Positions 34,877 to 43,434 of a DNA stretch of 64,000 nt are shown one piece after another. The notes beneath the pieces are model-generated. The model had not been told where the DNA came from, did not search any database, and worked only from the letters and a program-made list of their open reading frames with translations. The stretch's first letter is position 1, and every line of letters begins with the position of its first letter. Position numbers and translations under genes: made by a program. Source of the DNA: DASQPR01 sp963831705 (GTDB lineage: Bacteria > Actinomycetota > Actinomycetes > Mycobacteriales > Micromonosporaceae); the NCBI GenBank assembly GCA_963831705.1, contig CAWHRE010000005.1, positions 434,001-498,000 on the forward strand, given 5' to 3'.

Positions 34877-35763
34877 CTGCCGCTCACGCCGTCTCCCTTG
34901 GGGTGCTGTCCAGACACAGCCTGTCCGGACACAGCTATCGCACGGAACTCTTCCATAGTGAGGGACTCGCCCCGGGCACCGGGCGCGATCCCAGCGCCGA
35001 CCAGGATCTCTTCGGCTACCGGCGCGCTGCCGGCCCATCCCGCGAGCGCGGCACGGAGCGTTTTGCGCCGCTGCGCGAATGCCGCGTCGATCACGGCGAA
35101 CGTGGCCCGCCGGTCGCCGTCGCCCGGTTGCGCTCGGCAAACGAACGAAACAAGACCAGAATCCACATTCGGTACCGGCCAGAAGACGTTCGGCGGCACC
35201 TTGCCGGCGCTCTTGGCGCTCGCGTACCAGGCCAGTTTCACACTCGGTACGCCGTAGATCTTCGAACCGGGCGGCGCGACCAGCCGATCTGCCACTTCCT
35301 TCTGCACCATCACGAGGCCGTGGCGGATGCTCGGCAGTTCGGCCAGCAGCGTGAGGACGACCGGCACCGCAACGTTGTACGGCAGGTTCGCGACCAACGC
35401 CGTCGGCGGTCCGGCCCGGAACGACGCGGCGGTCACCTTCAGTGCGTCCTCGTTGATCACGGTGAGCCTGTCACGCAATTCAGGCAATCGATCCGCCACG
35501 GTACCGGGAAGCGCCTCGGCCAGCACCGAATCGATCTCGACCGCGTACACGTGCGGGGCGCTCTGGACCAGGCCGAGCGTCAGCGATCCGAGCCCCGGGC
35601 CGACCTCGATCACGATGTCGTCGGGCGTCAGAGCAGCTTCTTTGACGATCCGGCGCACGGTATTCGGGTCGTGTACGAAATTCTGCCCGAGTTGCTTCGT
35701 CGGCCGTACGCCGAGCCGCTCGGCCAATTCCCGGATCTCCGCCGGGCCGAGCAGTCCGATCAC
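34873..35763 (-). CDS. rsmA: 16S rRNA (adenine 1518/1519-N6,N6)-dimethyltransferase
   Basis: KsgA-type enzyme that dimethylates two adenosines of helix 45 in 16S rRNA. 296 residues. Motifs: KQLGQNFVHDPNTVRRIV, VIEVGPGLGSLTLGL (SAM binding), VANLPYNVAVPVV (NLPY catalytic motif), and the C-terminal FAQRRKTLRAAL. The GTG at 35763 is preceded by ACGGGG and is consistent with family length; the frame continues upstream into repeat sequence and is not coding there. It is coupled to ispE. Confidence 0.96.
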   Translation of the reverse strand: MIGLLGPAEIRELAERLGVRPTKQLGQNFVHDPNTVRRIVKEAALTPDDIVIEVGPGLGSLTLGLVQSAPHVYAVEIDSVLAEALPGTVADRLPELRDRLTVINEDALKVTAASFRAGPPTALVANLPYNVAVPVVLTLLAELPSIRHGLVMVQKEVADRLVAPPGSKIYGVPSVKLAWYASAKSAGKVPPNVFWPVPNVDSGLVSFVCRAQPGDGDRRATFAVIDAAFAQRRKTLRAALAGWAGSAPVAEEILVGAGIAPGARGESLTMEEFRAIAVSGQAVSGQHPKGDGVSGR

Positions 35764-35809
35764 CCCCCGTACGCTACCTGCCGCCCCAATCCCTCGTTGA
35801 TCCCGGCTT

Positions 35810-35905
35810 GATCGGGAATCTTGGCAGGTCAGCGAGATCATCCAGCCAAGATCACAGCACTGGAGCTCCACCGGCGCCAAGATCCGCGATCTCTACGATC
35901 GAGGA
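35810..35905. repeat. Stray copies of the AAGATC/GATCTT repeat
   Basis: Between rsmA and tatD there are GGGAATCTTGGCAGG, CAGCCAAGATCACAGC and GCGCCAAGATCCGCGATCTC. The last two match the plus-strand form of the second array near 3.2-3.5 kb (CCAAGATC-N3-GATCTT). Spacing is about 28 bases between the last two, close to the 30 of the arrays. So the repeat is not confined to the tandem locus. Confidence 0.6.
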
Positions 35906-35913
35906 TGGGCGGA

Positions 35914-36777
35914 CTACCAGGGGCCGAAGACCCGGTTGGCGGTTTCCGAGATGTCTGCGCAGAGCTCGTCCAGGTCATGGCCAGTGGTTTCGGCCAGCGC
36001 TCGTACGGTGACCGGGATCAGGTACGGGGCGTTGGGCCGACCTCTGTAGGGCATCGGCGTCAGGTACGGCGCGTCCGTTTCGACGAGCATCTGCGACCGC
36101 GGCGTGATCATCGCGGCATCCCGGAGGTTCTGGGCGTTTTTGAACGTGACCGTACCGGCGAAGCTCAACACGAAGCCGCGTTCGATGCACGCCTTCGCGA
36201 ACGCCTCGTCGCCGGAGAAGCAGTGCATCACGACGACGTCCGGTGCGCCCTCCTCATCAAGGACGCGGAGCACGTCGTCGTGCGCCTCGCGATCGTGGAT
36301 CATCAGCGGCTTCCCGAACCTCTTCGCGATCGCGATGTGCGCCCGGAAGCTGCGTTCCTGTGCCGCCGTCCCCTCCGGCCCGGTACGGAACGTGTCCAGC
36401 CCGGTTTCGCCGACGCCGCGTACGCGCTGAAGTGCGGCCAAGCCCTCGATCACCCGCAGCGATTCGTCCAGATCGGCCACCCTCGGCGCTTCGTTCGGGT
36501 GCAGCGCAACCGTCGCGACCACCGAAGGCTGGTCGGCCGCGAGCGCGGCGCCCCAGCGCGACGACGCCACGTCACAACCGACCTGCACCAGCCGATCCAC
36601 ACCGACCGCGCGCGCCGCCTCGATCCCGGCGAGCGCCACCGGCACCGAGCCGTCACCGACGATGTCGAGATGGGTATGGCTGTCCGGCACCGGAACGGAA
36701 AGTGGCTCGGGCGCGGGTGGGAAGTCAGTGTCGCGGCGCCTCGCGGCGCGAACTGTCCGTGATTCGGTCACCCGCAC
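35914..36777 (-). CDS. tatD: TatD-family metal-dependent DNase
   Basis: About 287 residues, TIM-barrel hydrolase. Metal ligands are visible: SHTHLD (HxH), GVGETGLD (Glu), MIHDREAH (His), VMHCFSGDE (His) and VETDAPYLTPMPYRG (Asp). The substrate is 3'-DNA ends or D-aminoacyl ends in characterised members; the role here is unproven. The start is uncertain: the ATG at 36798 lies inside a decayed palindrome with no ribosome site, and GTG codons at 36777 and 36771 are plausible. Order metG, small gene, tatD, rsmA, ispE is the classic actinobacterial cluster. Confidence 0.92.
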   Translation of the reverse strand: MRVTESRTVRAARRRDTDFPPAPEPLSVPVPDSHTHLDIVGDGSVPVALAGIEAARAVGVDRLVQVGCDVASSRWGAALAADQPSVVATVALHPNEAPRVADLDESLRVIEGLAALQRVRGVGETGLDTFRTGPEGTAAQERSFRAHIAIAKRFGKPLMIHDREAHDDVLRVLDEEGAPDVVVMHCFSGDEAFAKACIERGFVLSFAGTVTFKNAQNLRDAAMITPRSQMLVETDAPYLTPMPYRGRPNAPYLIPVTVRALAETTGHDLDELCADISETANRVFGPW

Positions 36778-36787
36778 AACGATACCG

Positions 36788-36853
36788 CCGCTGATCATGG
36801 GGTTGTCGTCGTCATCCGGACCAGGATGGCAGCGGAATCCCCTTGATCGGCGG
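36788..36853. repeat. Decayed copy of the GATCAAGGGG palindrome
   Basis: The left arm (36788-36816) contains GATCATGGGGTT and the right arm (36825-36853) contains AATCCCCTTGATCGGCGG. About 20 of 29 arm positions are complementary. It matches the better-preserved palindrome at 47779-47836 in the parts GATCAAGGGG and GCAGC.GAA.CCCCTTGATC. It fills the gap between the small membrane gene and tatD. Confidence 0.5.
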
Positions 36854-37102
36854 TCAGGACTTCAGGGTCGCCATGTAGCCGGTTGCGAACAAGAAGACGA
36901 ACGTCGCGATGATCGCGACCACCAGCAGCACTCGGACGCTCCGCCGGAGTTTCTGGGCGATGCCCAACGCCTTCTCGGCCGCCGTGTAGTTCTTCGTCGC
37001 AGTGACGAGACCTCTGCTCGCGTGGCCCCAGCGCTCCCAGATCCGGCCCAGGATCACGCCGACCGCGACTCCGAGCAGCGCGCCCGGTAACAACGCCCCC
37101 AC
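36854..37102 (-). CDS. Small membrane protein of unknown function
   Basis: 82 residues: one N-terminal membrane segment (LLPGALLGVAVGVILGRIW), a basic middle (RGLVTATKNYTAAEKALGIAQKLRRS) and a second membrane segment (VLLVVAIIATFVFLFATGY). GTG start at 37102. It lies between metG and tatD on the same strand. I do not recognise a family; the hydrophobicity pattern and codon use support it being real. Confidence 0.6.
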   Translation of the reverse strand: MGALLPGALLGVAVGVILGRIWERWGHASRGLVTATKNYTAAEKALGIAQKLRRSVRVLLVVAIIATFVFLFATGYMATLKS

Positions 37103-37225
37103 GGTGCCTCCCCGACATCCGATCCGATTGGATCACGCCGGGTTACAGCATGTCGATAGCCCACAGTGGACGACAATCCACCAACCGGCCATTGACCAGG
37201 CAAACTGTCCACATTGGAAACGGGA

Positions 37226-39013
37226 TCAGCCGGACAGCCGGGCCAGCTCCTCATCCACAATCGACGGGTCGAGCTTCCGGAACACCGGCGTCGGAGCCGA
37301 CAGCGGTACGCCTTCGACGATCGCGACCGGTTCCCATCGCGCACCGACCGCATAGTCGCCGGTGAGGATCGGATATGCCGGTCCGCCGTCGAGGTCGTCG
37401 ACTTCCACAATGGATGGCATTGGCGCATGTACGCCCTCGCCGCCCATCAGCTCGTGAATGCGCTGTGCGGAGTGCGGTAGGAACGGCGTCAAAATCGTGT
37501 TGCAGTACGCGATCGCCTGCAGCGCGACGTGCAACACCGTACCCATGCGATCTTTGTCGTCCTTGAGCTTCCACGGCGCCTCATCGGACAGGTATTTGTT
37601 GACCTCGCCGACCAGTCGCATCGCCTCATTGATCGCGGCCTTCTGGCGGTGACGGCCGAGGAAATCCCCTACCGTGACAAAGCCACCCCGTACCGATTCA
37701 AGCAGTGCGGCATCCACATCGGACATCGTGCCGAGCGGCGGAATCGCGCCGAAGTTCTTGGCGGCCATCGAGATCGTACGGTTGACCAGGTTGCCCCAGC
37801 CTGCGACCAGCTCGTCATTGTTCCGGCGAAGGAACTCCGACCAGGTGAAGTCGGTGTCGGTGGTCTCCGGGCCGGCGACCGCGATGAAGTAGCGCAATGC
37901 GTCCGCGTCGTACCGCTCCAGGAAGTCGCGTACGTAGATCACGACCGAACGCGACGACGAGAACTTGCGGCCTTCCATCGTCAGGTACTCACTCGATACC
38001 ACCTCGGTCGGCAGCGCGAGCTTGCCGTACTCGCCGGGCTCGCCGCCCTTCGCGCCCTCGCCGTTGTACGCAAGCAGCTCGGCCGGCCAGATCTGCGCGT
38101 GGAACGTGATGTTGTCCTTGCCCATGAAGTAGTACGACCGAGCGTCCGATGAGGCCGACCACCAGTCGCGCCACGATGCGTCCTTGAGCTCCCCGAAGCG
38201 CCGGGACCACTCGATCGCCGCGGACAGGTAGCCGACCACGGCGTCGAACCAGACGTACAGGCGCTTGGCCGGGTTGTCCTCCCAGCCAGGCAGCGGCACC
38301 GGGATGCCCCAGTCGATGTCCCGGGTCATCGCGCGCGGGCGGATGTCGTCGAGCAGGTTCAGCGAGAACTTGAGCACGTTCGGGCGCCAGTCGGTCCGCG
38401 TACGCAACCAGTCGCCAAGCGCGTCCGCGAGCGCCGGCAGATCCAGGAAGAAGTGCTCGGTCTCGATGAACTTCGGCGTCTCGCCGTTGATCCGGCTCCG
38501 GGGATTGATCAGGTCGATCGGGTCCAGCTGGTTGCCACAGTTGTCGCACTGGTCGCCGCGCGCGCTGTCGTACCCACAGATCGGACAGGTGCCTTCGATG
38601 TACCGGTCCGGCAGCGTACGGCCGGTCGACGGCGAGATCGCACCCTTCGTGATCTGCTCGATCATGTAGCCGTTGCGATGAACGGTCCGGAACAGCTCCT
38701 GAGCGACCGCGTAGTGGTTGCGCGTCGTGGTCCGGGTGAAAAGGTCGTAGGACAACCCGAGCGCCTGCAGGTCCTCAACGATCATCCGGTTGTACCGATC
38801 GGCCAGTTCGCGTGGCGTCGAGCCTTCCTTCTCCGCCTGGACCAGGATCGGTGTCCCGTGCTCGTCGGTGCCGGAAACCATCAGGACGTCATGTCCGGCC
38901 ATCCGCATGTAGCGGCTGAACACATCGGAGGGCACACCGAATCCGGAGACGTGCCCGATGTGGCGCGGACCGTTCGCGTACGGCCAGGCGACAGCGGCAA
39001 GAACATGGCTCAT
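37226..39013 (-). CDS. metG: Methionyl-tRNA synthetase
   Basis: 595 residues, class I aminoacyl-tRNA synthetase. The HIGH-type motif ANGPRHIGHVSGFGVPSDVF starts near residue 13. The zinc knuckle is visible as CPICGYDSARGDQCDNCG (about residues 143-160), and the KMSKS region appears as MEGRKFSSSRSV (about residue 348). The C-terminal anticodon-binding domain is present; there is no extra tRNA-binding EMAP domain. The ATG at 39013 gives the standard N-terminus MSHVLAAVAWPYANG. First gene of the metG-tatD-rsmA-ispE run. Confidence 0.97.
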   Translation of the reverse strand: MSHVLAAVAWPYANGPRHIGHVSGFGVPSDVFSRYMRMAGHDVLMVSGTDEHGTPILVQAEKEGSTPRELADRYNRMIVEDLQALGLSYDLFTRTTTRNHYAVAQELFRTVHRNGYMIEQITKGAISPSTGRTLPDRYIEGTCPICGYDSARGDQCDNCGNQLDPIDLINPRSRINGETPKFIETEHFFLDLPALADALGDWLRTRTDWRPNVLKFSLNLLDDIRPRAMTRDIDWGIPVPLPGWEDNPAKRLYVWFDAVVGYLSAAIEWSRRFGELKDASWRDWWSASSDARSYYFMGKDNITFHAQIWPAELLAYNGEGAKGGEPGEYGKLALPTEVVSSEYLTMEGRKFSSSRSVVIYVRDFLERYDADALRYFIAVAGPETTDTDFTWSEFLRRNNDELVAGWGNLVNRTISMAAKNFGAIPPLGTMSDVDAALLESVRGGFVTVGDFLGRHRQKAAINEAMRLVGEVNKYLSDEAPWKLKDDKDRMGTVLHVALQAIAYCNTILTPFLPHSAQRIHELMGGEGVHAPMPSIVEVDDLDGGPAYPILTGDYAVGARWEPVAIVEGVPLSAPTPVFRKLDPSIVDEELARLSG

Positions 39014-39077
39014 GACCAGTTACCTTACTTTCCGTTCCGACACGCGCTGCACGTACCGGGCGGCCGGCTCATAAACA

Positions 39078-40805
39078 GTGTCCAATGGGACGGTGAGCGG
39101 TGCAGATCGAGACAAGCCGGAGGCTCCCGAGGAGGAGTCGCGCACGAAGGCGGGCCCACCATGGCCTCCGCCGGGGCCGGACACCGCGTGGTGGCGCGGC
39201 GAATCAGTACCACAGTCCACAAGGATGACGGGTACGCGTCCTGATCTGCTCCCTCCGGCGGCACCGACCACCGGTCCCCGGGTGGTCTCGCCCGGTCCCA
39301 GCGCGATTCCGGCTGCTCCGGCATCGGGGCAATACACCGGTCCGGCCGTCGACGCAGCGAGCGACGTACCGGACAACGCAACGGACAACACGCTGGGCGA
39401 CGCAACGGACAACGCGCCGGGCGACGGAACGGGCGACGAATCGACTCCGCCGCCGCTGCGCCCGATGATGGTCGACGACGTGACGCCGGATGGCGGCGGC
39501 CCGAAGAACGTCTCGCCGGGAGGCTTCCCAACGCATCGCCTGCCGTCGGTGCGCAGCCGTCGTCCGATGCCGGGGATCGCGTCCCCGACCGACGCCGCTG
39601 CCCGCAGCGCTGCCGCACGCGCCGCGGCAGCCGCAGCTGCCAACGCACTTCGCGAGCAGACCGCTACCAACCCGCTCCGCGAGCAGGCCGCGTCCGGGCC
39701 GCACAATCCGGCCCAACCCGTCGCGCCGGATACCACGCCACCGGATTCGATACCACCAGGCTCGGCGCGCCACGACCCGATTCCGGCCGCTTCGGCGCGC
39801 ACCGACTCGCCCTGGGGCGAGACAGCGATCAGCTCTCCACGAGCGGTCGGGGTACCGGGCGACGCCGTCGCATGGGACGTGACGACGGCGCCGCTCGACG
39901 CGGTACGCAATCGGGACGATCTCGCCGCACCGACCGGCGTCCTGCACGACCGCGACCATGCCAGTATCACGGCCGAGGCCGTTGCGGAGACGCCTCGCGC
40001 GGCCGAACCCACCGACGTCGAGGTGCCGCGGGGACGCCGCGAGATGGATCTCGTACGGCGACTGAGCGTGCTGCCCACCCGGCCGATCGAGCCGGCACCG
40101 GACGAACGCCGTGCGCTCGCGCCCCGCCAGGAGCAGAGTACGAACCGGGGCAGCGACAACCTGACCCTGCTCGCGATGTTCTTCGAACCGGAGCAACTGG
40201 CCATCGGAGCCGGCGATGCCGGTCTTGATGCGCCATGGCCGGCATCGGTGACGCGCGTACCCACGGGTGATCGGCCGGATACCGCGATCCCGGTCACGCC
40301 CGGGAAGCCGCCGAAGAAGCCACGCTCACCGCTGGTCGGTCTGACCGCGCTGGTGCTGTTGGCGTTTGTCGCAACGTTCTTCGCCTGGTTCTCGGCTGGT
40401 CCGTTGTGGATGAGTCTCGGACATTCCCAGCACGGCGTCGCAAAGGTCGCCAATTGTCCGGTTGCCGGTACGCCGGTACGGTGTGCCGAGTTCACCGCGG
40501 ACGGCGGCGACTTCACCGCAACCGTGACGCTGCTCGGCCCGGTCGGCGCGCGAGCAGCGGAGGGCGCGACGGTCCCGGCGCAGATGGTGTCCAGGACCGA
40601 CACGATGGCGTACGCGGGCGATCGGTCCAGCCTCTACCTGCGATGGATCCCGGAACTCGCGATCGTGCTGCTCTGCGGATTCGGCATCGCGTGGGCGACC
40701 GGCACGTACCGGCTTCCGGGTCGGCGAGCGAAAGTGGTCGGGCTGCTGGCCAGCCTGGGCGGGCCGATCCTGTTGGTCGCCGGGATGCTGGCCGTTACCT
40801 GGTAA
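39078..40805 (+). CDS. Membrane protein with long disordered Pro/Ala-rich N-terminus
   Basis: 575 residues. Residues 1 to about 415 are low-complexity, rich in Pro, Ala, Asp and Arg, with short degenerate repeats (DNATDNTLGDATDNAPGDGT) and an Ala run (ARSAAARAAAAAAANALREQ). Two membrane segments follow near the C-terminus (about 418-437 and 520-540), with an extracytoplasmic loop between them holding CPVAGTPVRCAEF, possibly a disulfide. A third hydrophobic stretch ends the protein (GLLASLGGPILLVAGMLAV). GTG at 39078; a GTG at 39093 with GGGA ahead is an alternative. Function unknown. It ends inside the convergent rsmI gene by 11 bases. Confidence 0.7.
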   Translation: MSNGTVSGADRDKPEAPEEESRTKAGPPWPPPGPDTAWWRGESVPQSTRMTGTRPDLLPPAAPTTGPRVVSPGPSAIPAAPASGQYTGPAVDAASDVPDNATDNTLGDATDNAPGDGTGDESTPPPLRPMMVDDVTPDGGGPKNVSPGGFPTHRLPSVRSRRPMPGIASPTDAAARSAAARAAAAAAANALREQTATNPLREQAASGPHNPAQPVAPDTTPPDSIPPGSARHDPIPAASARTDSPWGETAISSPRAVGVPGDAVAWDVTTAPLDAVRNRDDLAAPTGVLHDRDHASITAEAVAETPRAAEPTDVEVPRGRREMDLVRRLSVLPTRPIEPAPDERRALAPRQEQSTNRGSDNLTLLAMFFEPEQLAIGAGDAGLDAPWPASVTRVPTGDRPDTAIPVTPGKPPKKPRSPLVGLTALVLLAFVATFFAWFSAGPLWMSLGHSQHGVAKVANCPVAGTPVRCAEFTADGGDFTATVTLLGPVGARAAEGATVPAQMVSRTDTMAYAGDRSSLYLRWIPELAIVLLCGFGIAWATGTYRLPGRRAKVVGLLASLGGPILLVAGMLAVTW

Positions 40806-41658
40806 CGGTCGCCTTGGCCGAGACCACGAGGTTGTAGACGTCGCGCTTGGGCAGCCCGTACTCGGTCGCGACCTCGGCGATCGCGTCCTTGCGGTGCGTA
40901 CCCGCTGCTTCTCGGGCAGCGACCGCGGACAGCAGGTCGCGGTCGGACGGGCGGGCGGCCGCGACCGGTGCGCCGCCGACGACCACGGTGATCTCTCCGC
41001 GCGGCTCGCCCTCGGCGGCCCAGCTCGCGAGCGCGTCGAGGCGGTCTCGGCGCACCTCCTCGTACGTCTTTGTCAGCTCGCGGCAGAGCGCGGCGGGCCG
41101 TTCCGCACCGAACGCTGCGGCCATCGCGCCGAGCGTCGCGGCGATCCGGTGCGGCGCCTCGAAGAACACCATCGTCCGTGGTTCGGCCGCGAGCTCGGCC
41201 AGGTAGGTCGTGCGCTCGCCGGGCTTGCGCGGCAGGAATCCCTCGAAGCAGAACCGGTCGCACGGCAACCCGGACAGCGCAAGCGCGGTGGTTACCGCGC
41301 TCGGACCGGGCGCGCACGTCACCGGGACACCCGCGTCGACCGCGGCCCGCACCAGCCGGTACCCGGGGTCCGAGACGCTCGGCATGCCGCCGTCGGTGAC
41401 GACCGCGACCGTCGCGCCGCCGAGCAACGTCTCCAGCAACTCGGGCGTACGCCGCTCCTCGTTGCCCTCAAAGTAGGAGACCACGCGGCCGGAGATCGTT
41501 ACGTCGAGATCATGAGCGAGTCGATGCAACCGCCGGGTATCCTCGGCGGCGACCACATCCGCACTGGCCAACGCCTCGCGGAGGCGCCGGGACGCGTCGC
41601 CGATGTTGCCAAGCGGTGCCCCGACCAGGACAAGCCGCCCACTCATGTGGTCGCTCAT
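40795..41658 (-). CDS. rsmI: 16S rRNA (cytidine 1402-2'-O)-methyltransferase
   Basis: 287 residues. Typical motifs: RLVLVGAPLGNIGDASRRLREALASADVVAAEDTRR at the N-terminus, VVTDGGMPSVSDPGYRLVRAAV, and FEGFLPRKPGER. The C-terminal helical segment LLSAVAAREAAGTHRKDAIAEVATEYGLPKRDVYNL is also family-like. The family usually has LVATPIGN and EDTR; the first is altered to LVGAPLGN here. The start is ATG at 41658 or 41646. It is divergent from pmt with 87 bases between, the arrangement seen in most actinobacteria. Confidence 0.94.
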   Translation of the reverse strand: MSDHMSGRLVLVGAPLGNIGDASRRLREALASADVVAAEDTRRLHRLAHDLDVTISGRVVSYFEGNEERRTPELLETLLGGATVAVVTDGGMPSVSDPGYRLVRAAVDAGVPVTCAPGPSAVTTALALSGLPCDRFCFEGFLPRKPGERTTYLAELAAEPRTMVFFEAPHRIAATLGAMAAAFGAERPAALCRELTKTYEEVRRDRLDALASWAAEGEPRGEITVVVGGAPVAAARPSDRDLLSAVAAREAAGTHRKDAIAEVATEYGLPKRDVYNLVVSAKATVTR

Positions 41659-41745
41659 CCGATCATTGTCCCCGACCGGAATCCCAGCGAATTTTAAGGC
41701 GCTTGCCGCACGCCACTGCGCGGTACGGCAGCCTACGATCCTCAG

Positions 41746-43377
41746 GTGACCACGATGCCCATGATTGCCGACGTTGCCGCCGACGGGGCGCTCGACGACC
41801 GCGACGCTCCCGAGCCCGCCGAGCGCGTGTCGATCCCCGATGCGGTGCGCCGCCGACTGGCGCCCGCGATGCCCAATGACCGGCTCTTCTCGTGGGCAGT
41901 CACGATATTCATCACGCTGCTGGCCGGCGCACTCCGCCTGATCGGCCTCGCCCACCCGCAGCCGGGCGCGACGCAAGACAAGATCTTTGACGAGATCTAC
42001 TACGCGACCGAGGGTCACGACCTCTTCACGCATGGCGTCGAATGGAACGTCGCAAACAACGCCGGCGACTTCGTGGTACATCCGCCTCTCGGTAAGTGGA
42101 TCATCGGCGTCGGCGAGTGGATCTTCGGGTACAACACGTTCGGCTGGCGCATCATGCCGCTCGTTTTCGGCACGCTGTCGATCCTGATCCTCATCCGGAT
42201 CACCCGGCGAATGTTCCGGTCGACCGTGCTCGGTGCCGCCGCCGGACTCCTGATGTCGTTGGACGGGATGGAGTTTGTCCTCTCCCGTACGGCGTTGCTC
42301 GACATCTTCCTGATGTTCTTCATCCTCGCCGCGTTCGGCTGCCTCGTGATGGATCGCGACTCGCGGCGACGGCGATGGCTGGCCGCGATGGAAAACGGCC
42401 TCGATCCGAGCCTGCCCGGCCGGGCCGGCCGGTTGAAGACCGGATGGCGCCAGTCGATTCCGTGGTGGCGGGTGGCGGCAGCGGTGATGACCGGGTGCGC
42501 GATGTCGGTCAAGTGGAGCGCCCTCTGGTACATCATCTTGTTCGTGATCTTGATGTTCGTCTGGGAGGTCGGCACCCGGCGCAGCGCGGGCGTCACGCGG
42601 CCTTGGCGGGACACGCTCCTGGACGAGACCGGCTGGATCGCGCTGTTCGGCGTCATCGTGGTGTGCGTCTACCTCGCTAGCTGGACCGGCTGGTTCGTCA
42701 CCGATCACGGGTACGACCGGCAGTGGTACGCGTCCGTGCACGGTCACCCGCTGCCACCGGTGATCAACGCACTACGGAACCTATGGCAGTACCACCACGA
42801 CGCGCTCAAGTTCCACGACGGGCTCACCACCCCGCACATCTACCAGTCGTGGCCGTGGCAATGGCTGCTGCTCGGGCGACCGGTCGCGTTCTACTACTCC
42901 GGCACCGCCGGCTGTGGAGCGCCGACCTGCTCCGCCGAGGTGCTGCTGCTCGGTACGCCGCTGCTGTGGTGGTCGTTCCTGCCGGCCATCCTCGGGCTCG
43001 GCGCGTTCGGCATCGCTCGTCGCGACTGGCGTGCGAACGCGATCTTCTGGTGCGCGTTCGCCGGTATCGCGCCGTGGTTCATCTACGAATTCAGCCACCG
43101 GACGATGTTCTACTTCTACGCGCTTCCGGCGCTGCCCTTCCTGATCATGGCGGTCGTCTACCTGTTCGGCCTGATCATGAGCGGGCCGATGAAGAAGACA
43201 CCGGACAGTGACAAGATCCTTGGGTTCGACCGAAGATTGGTCGGCGGCGTCGCGCTCGGCGTGTACGTACTGATCATTGCCGCCTGCTTCGCGTACTTCT
43301 ATCCGCTGTACGTGGGCGAGAAGATCCCGTACACGGCTTGGTACGCACGAATGTGGCTAGGCGGCCGCTGGATCTAG
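41746..43377 (+). CDS. pmt: Dolichyl-phosphate-mannose protein mannosyltransferase
   Basis: 543 residues, GT39 family, which O-mannosylates proteins at the membrane during Sec export. After a 45-residue cytosolic N-terminus there are about ten membrane segments. The acidic catalytic loop motif DKIFDEIYYATEGHDLF contains the paired Asp-Glu of the first extracytoplasmic loop. VEWN and the HPPLGKW motif follow, and FVLSRTALLDIFLMFF is also family-typical. GTG start at 41746. It is followed 3 bases after the stop by a palindromic element. Confidence 0.94.
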   Translation: MTTMPMIADVAADGALDDRDAPEPAERVSIPDAVRRRLAPAMPNDRLFSWAVTIFITLLAGALRLIGLAHPQPGATQDKIFDEIYYATEGHDLFTHGVEWNVANNAGDFVVHPPLGKWIIGVGEWIFGYNTFGWRIMPLVFGTLSILILIRITRRMFRSTVLGAAAGLLMSLDGMEFVLSRTALLDIFLMFFILAAFGCLVMDRDSRRRRWLAAMENGLDPSLPGRAGRLKTGWRQSIPWWRVAAAVMTGCAMSVKWSALWYIILFVILMFVWEVGTRRSAGVTRPWRDTLLDETGWIALFGVIVVCVYLASWTGWFVTDHGYDRQWYASVHGHPLPPVINALRNLWQYHHDALKFHDGLTTPHIYQSWPWQWLLLGRPVAFYYSGTAGCGAPTCSAEVLLLGTPLLWWSFLPAILGLGAFGIARRDWRANAIFWCAFAGIAPWFIYEFSHRTMFYFYALPALPFLIMAVVYLFGLIMSGPMKKTPDSDKILGFDRRLVGGVALGVYVLIIAACFAYFYPLYVGEKIPYTAWYARMWLGGRWI

Positions 43378-43380
43378 CGG

Positions 43381-43430
43381 TAGATCCTGGAGTTGGTTAG
43401 CGTGTCGCGCTACCAACTCCAGGATCAACT
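43381..43430. repeat. Palindromic element, copy C (short core)
   Basis: The arms GATCCTGGAGTTGGT and ACCAACTCCAGGATC are fully complementary. Compared with copies A and B, both strands of the stem have changed (TTAGT/ACTAA to TTGGT/ACCAA), a compensatory substitution. The core is shortened to TAGCGTGTCGCGCT. It fills the gap between the convergent 3' ends of pmt (43377) and the MerR gene (43435). Confidence 0.88.
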
Positions 43431-43434
43431 TCGA

